Of a stretch of DNA of 43,496 bases, positions 41,300-43,496 are shown one piece after another; position 1 is the stretch's first letter; every line of letters starts with the position of its first letter. Under the pieces are notes generated by a model. That model was not told the origin of the DNA and did no database searches. It saw only the letters and a list, made by a program, of their open reading frames with translations. Source of the DNA: Acidobacteriota bacterium. GTDB lineage: Bacteria > Acidobacteriota > Terriglobia > Terriglobales > Acidobacteriaceae. The translations under genes were made by a program, and so were the position numbers. The stretch is taken from NCBI GenBank assembly GCA_003224905.1, contig QIAA01000128.1, forward strand, positions 1 to 43,496. Reading direction: 5' to 3'.

Positions 41300-41764
41300 T
41301 CAGCTTGCTTTGGCAACGTCGGCGCGTCTCTTCTGGAAGGCGGCGATTCTCTCCTTCATTCTTGCGAAGCGCTCACGAGTCTGTTCTGTCTTGGTAACGA
41401 GCCTTTCGATATTGACGAAGGCTTCGGGGCTCTGCATCTTCTCGCGGAATTCCTGCACGTATGGTTCAACTTTGGCAAAGGTAAAGAACAGTTCGCCGGA
41501 ATTGCCGGGCTCGAGGAACAGCTCTTCACTGAGCGCACCACGGAGCACCAGAGAGGCCGCCATGTCCCAATACCCGGCTACCTGGCGAAGCCACGCGTTT
41601 TCCTGGCTGCCAAAGCTGGTTGCGATTCGGATGAGGTCATCGGCGCTCTGGGGCCAGAACTCGTTGCCCCACCAGTTGCGGGCTTTGCGCATCTCGGTTT
41701 CGCGGCGCAGGTCGTAGAGTTTGAGGATGAGTTCGGCGTCAGTGGTGGTTGCTTTTTTGGGCAT
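41300..41764 (-). CDS. Hypothetical protein, 154 aa
   Basis: Soluble, mainly helical: DAELILKLYDLRRETEMRKA at the start, then NWWGNEFWPQSADDLIRIA, and a basic helical C-terminus (RERFARMKERIAAFQKRRAD). The middle (SLVLRGALSEELFLEPGN) recalls the helical DUF4760-like proteins, but I am not sure of the family. The binding site is strong (AAGGAG 6 bases before the ATG). It lies downstream of topA on the same strand, 68 bases from the topA stop, and may be co-transcribed with it. Confidence 0.7.
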   Translation of the reverse strand: MPKKATTTDAELILKLYDLRRETEMRKARNWWGNEFWPQSADDLIRIATSFGSQENAWLRQVAGYWDMAASLVLRGALSEELFLEPGNSGELFFTFAKVEPYVQEFREKMQSPEAFVNIERLVTKTEQTRERFARMKERIAAFQKRRADVAKAS

Positions 41765-41832
41765 CGGCTCTCCTTGGGTTTGATTGAGTAATTTGGCAAT
41801 TGAGTAATTGGGGAATTGAAGAAAGACCTATT

Positions 41833-43496
41833 CTAGCTTACGGGCACTGCTTCCACCGGGCGCTCGTATTCGCATTCTTTGTTGGGGCAGGCGATTACCG
41901 GGCCGGCTTTGAGGAATTTTTCAACCAGATATTCGTTGCCGCAGGTGGGGCATTTTTCGACGATCGGCTTATTCGCGGAGGTGAATTTGCACTTGGGATA
42001 ATTCGAGCAACCGTAGAAAGTATTTCCTTTGCGCGCGCGCTTTTCGACCAGTTCGCCTTCTTTACACTGCGGGCACTTTACGCCGATGAAATTCTGCTTC
42101 ACGTATTTGCATTCGGGATAGCCGCTGCATGAGGTGAATTCACCGTAACGGCCGTGGCGGATCATGAGGTTGCGTCCACATTTGGGGCAGAGCTCGTCGA
42201 GCGGGATGTCAGGAACTTTTTTACCCTGATCCAGGCGGCGCGTAGTTTTGCAGTCGGGATAGCCGGTGCAGGCCATGAACTGGCCGAAGCGTCCGCGCTT
42301 CAAGACCATCACACGGCCGCAGTTCTCGCAGTATTCTTCCTGAGTAGTTTCCTGGAGGTCTGCGGAGTCGAGATCAGGCAGGTTAATTGGGTTCTCTTTC
42401 GTAAACGTGCAACTGTTGGGATCGTCTTTCTCGTAAGTGCTGCAGGCATAGAAGGAGCCGTGCTTGCCCCACTTGATCACCAACGGCGCACCGCAGCGTT
42501 CGCATTTTTCGTCCGTGGGCTTTTCCATCCGCTTGATGTTTTCCATGTGCTTCTGGGCATAGCGGAGGTCTTTTTCGAATTTTTTGTAGAACTCGGCGAG
42601 GGCGTCAGTCCACTTCTCCTTGCCCTCTTCGATTTCGTCGAGTTCCTCTTCCAGACGCGCGGTGTACTGGACGTCGAAGATATCGGGAAAGTTTTCGATC
42701 AGCAGATCGGTGACGACCAAGCCGATTTCCGTGGGCACAAATTTGCCGCCGAGCTTCTGCACGTACTGGCGTTCCTGGATGGTGCTGAGAATCGCCGAGT
42801 AGGTTGAGGGACGGCCGATGCCGCGTTCCTCCAGCTCTTTCACGAGTGAAGCCTCGTTATAGCGCGGTGGCGGCTCGGTGAAGTGCTGCTCGGGTTTCAG
42901 GGTGCGCAGCGTCAGCTTCTGCCCGGGTTCCAGCGGCGGGAGCTTGCGTTCCTCGTCTTCTTCGTCTTCGGTTTCCTTAGACTCTCTGTAGACCTTAAGG
43001 AAGCCGTCGAATTTCTGAACAGAGCCGGTTACGCGGAACCAGAAAGTATCGGTGGCGGAAACTGCATCGATATCGACGGTGGTCTGATCGAAGACGGCGG
43101 GGGTGATCTGCGAGGCGACAAAGCGCTGCCAGATCAGCTTGTAAACCTTGTATTCATCTTCTTTCAGATATTGCTTGATCTGATCGGGGTGGCGCATGGC
43201 TGAGGTTGGGCGGATGGCCTCGTGCGCACCTTGAGCTTGTTTCTTCTCTTTATATGCATTGGGCGATTCCGGCAGGTAGGCGTCGCCGTACTGCGATTTG
43301 ATGTACTCACGGACTTCGGTCAGGGCGTCGTTCGAAACTCGGGTGGAGTCGGTACGCATGTAGGTGATGAGGCCGATCGAGCCTTCCTCTCCCAGTTCGA
43401 CGCCTTCGTAGAGGCGCTGGGCGATCATCATGGTACGTTTCACGCTGAAGCGCAGTTCGCGTGAGGAGTCTTGCTGCAGCTTGCTGGTGGTGAAGG
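41833..43496 (-). CDS. topA: DNA topoisomerase I, 3' part (runs off the window)
   Basis: Type IA topoisomerase that relaxes negative supercoils. The frame is open to the window edge and reads FTTSKLQQDSSRELRFSVKR, so the N-terminal Toprim part lies outside. The catalytic tyrosine is in GLITYMRTDSTRVS, followed by AHEAIRPTSA and the domain-ending EERGIGRPSTYSAIL. The C-terminus contains five four-cysteine zinc modules (CERC, CENC, CPKC, CPQC, CPTC, each paired with a downstream C-x(n)-C such as CTGYPDC or CSNYPKC). Housekeeping gene. Confidence 0.96.
   Translation of the reverse strand, partial: FTTSKLQQDSSRELRFSVKRTMMIAQRLYEGVELGEEGSIGLITYMRTDSTRVSNDALTEVREYIKSQYGDAYLPESPNAYKEKKQAQGAHEAIRPTSAMRHPDQIKQYLKEDEYKVYKLIWQRFVASQITPAVFDQTTVDIDAVSATDTFWFRVTGSVQKFDGFLKVYRESKETEDEEDEERKLPPLEPGQKLTLRTLKPEQHFTEPPPRYNEASLVKELEERGIGRPSTYSAILSTIQERQYVQKLGGKFVPTEIGLVVTDLLIENFPDIFDVQYTARLEEELDEIEEGKEKWTDALAEFYKKFEKDLRYAQKHMENIKRMEKPTDEKCERCGAPLVIKWGKHGSFYACSTYEKDDPNSCTFTKENPINLPDLDSADLQETTQEEYCENCGRVMVLKRGRFGQFMACTGYPDCKTTRRLDQGKKVPDIPLDELCPKCGRNLMIRHGRYGEFTSCSGYPECKYVKQNFIGVKCPQCKEGELVEKRARKGNTFYGCSNYPKCKFTSANKPIVEKCPTCGNEYLVEKFLKAGPVIACPNKECEYERPVEAVPVS

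Overview
The window looks like a piece of an Acidobacteriota (Terriglobia-type soil bacterium) chromosome. This is inferred from the gene families and style, not from a marker gene: a Ser/Thr kinase fused to a TolB-like propeller, a huge secreted BNR-repeat protein ending in Ig-like domains with a CGGG segment, several small Cys-rich orphan proteins, and intergenic spaces packed with short palindromic repeats. No rRNA, tRNA, CRISPR array or prophage was seen.

Layout. 1-1500: sparse, small orphan genes. 1513-5090: a tight three-gene plus-strand unit (GT4 glycosyltransferase with a large C-terminal helical domain, GH130 glycoside phosphorylase-like enzyme, and a 50-residue Cys/His peptide overlapping the GH130 stop). 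5100-7930: an accessory, repeat-rich stretch with a 3' fragment of an rpoD-type sigma factor, a CCCH-type orphan protein, two 130-bp direct repeats and a decayed IS481-family element whose transposase gene carries a perfect 40-bp palindrome. 7970-12800: minus-strand membrane proteins and a 906-aa receptor-like kinase. 13433-22113: metabolic and housekeeping genes (PLP-dependent cystathionine gamma-synthase/lyase, a probably frameshifted ankyrin/LssY_C protein, Tat-exported beta-carbonic anhydrase, cutA, phosphohexomutase, FtsB-like protein, thiG). 22650-25087: coiled-coil secreted protein, a PAS protein with a degenerate histidine-kinase stub, and the type IV prepilin peptidase. 25330-26560: a broken HigB toxin with intact HigA antitoxin and a clear promoter/operator, then a remnant of a REP-associated tyrosine transposase (RAYT) next to a REP element. 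26620-28311: two stand-alone receiver proteins around a low-affinity iron permease-family protein. 28561-36463: DUF3467 protein, GT39-like membrane glycosyltransferase, molybdate ABC transporter modBC (no modA), and a divergent MacA/MacB-type efflux operon with an unrelated small gene inside. 37134-43496: 1376-aa secreted propeller protein, a small orphan, and the 3' part of topA running off the window.

The most unusual overall feature is the repeat landscape. One REP-like family (three hairpins in fixed order) occurs four to five times between 18.4 and 36.8 kb. One copy is split by a 161-bp element with 18-bp terminal inverted repeats and a TCAC target duplication, and a diverged relative of that element sits at 22.26-22.42 kb. 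Together with the RAYT remnant this gives a small fossil record of short mobile palindromic elements.

Several genes look damaged or altered (higB, IS481 transposase, RAYT, rpoD fragment, the ankyrin/LssY_C gene, a domain-2 deletion in the phosphohexomutase). Sequencing error cannot be separated from real decay here.
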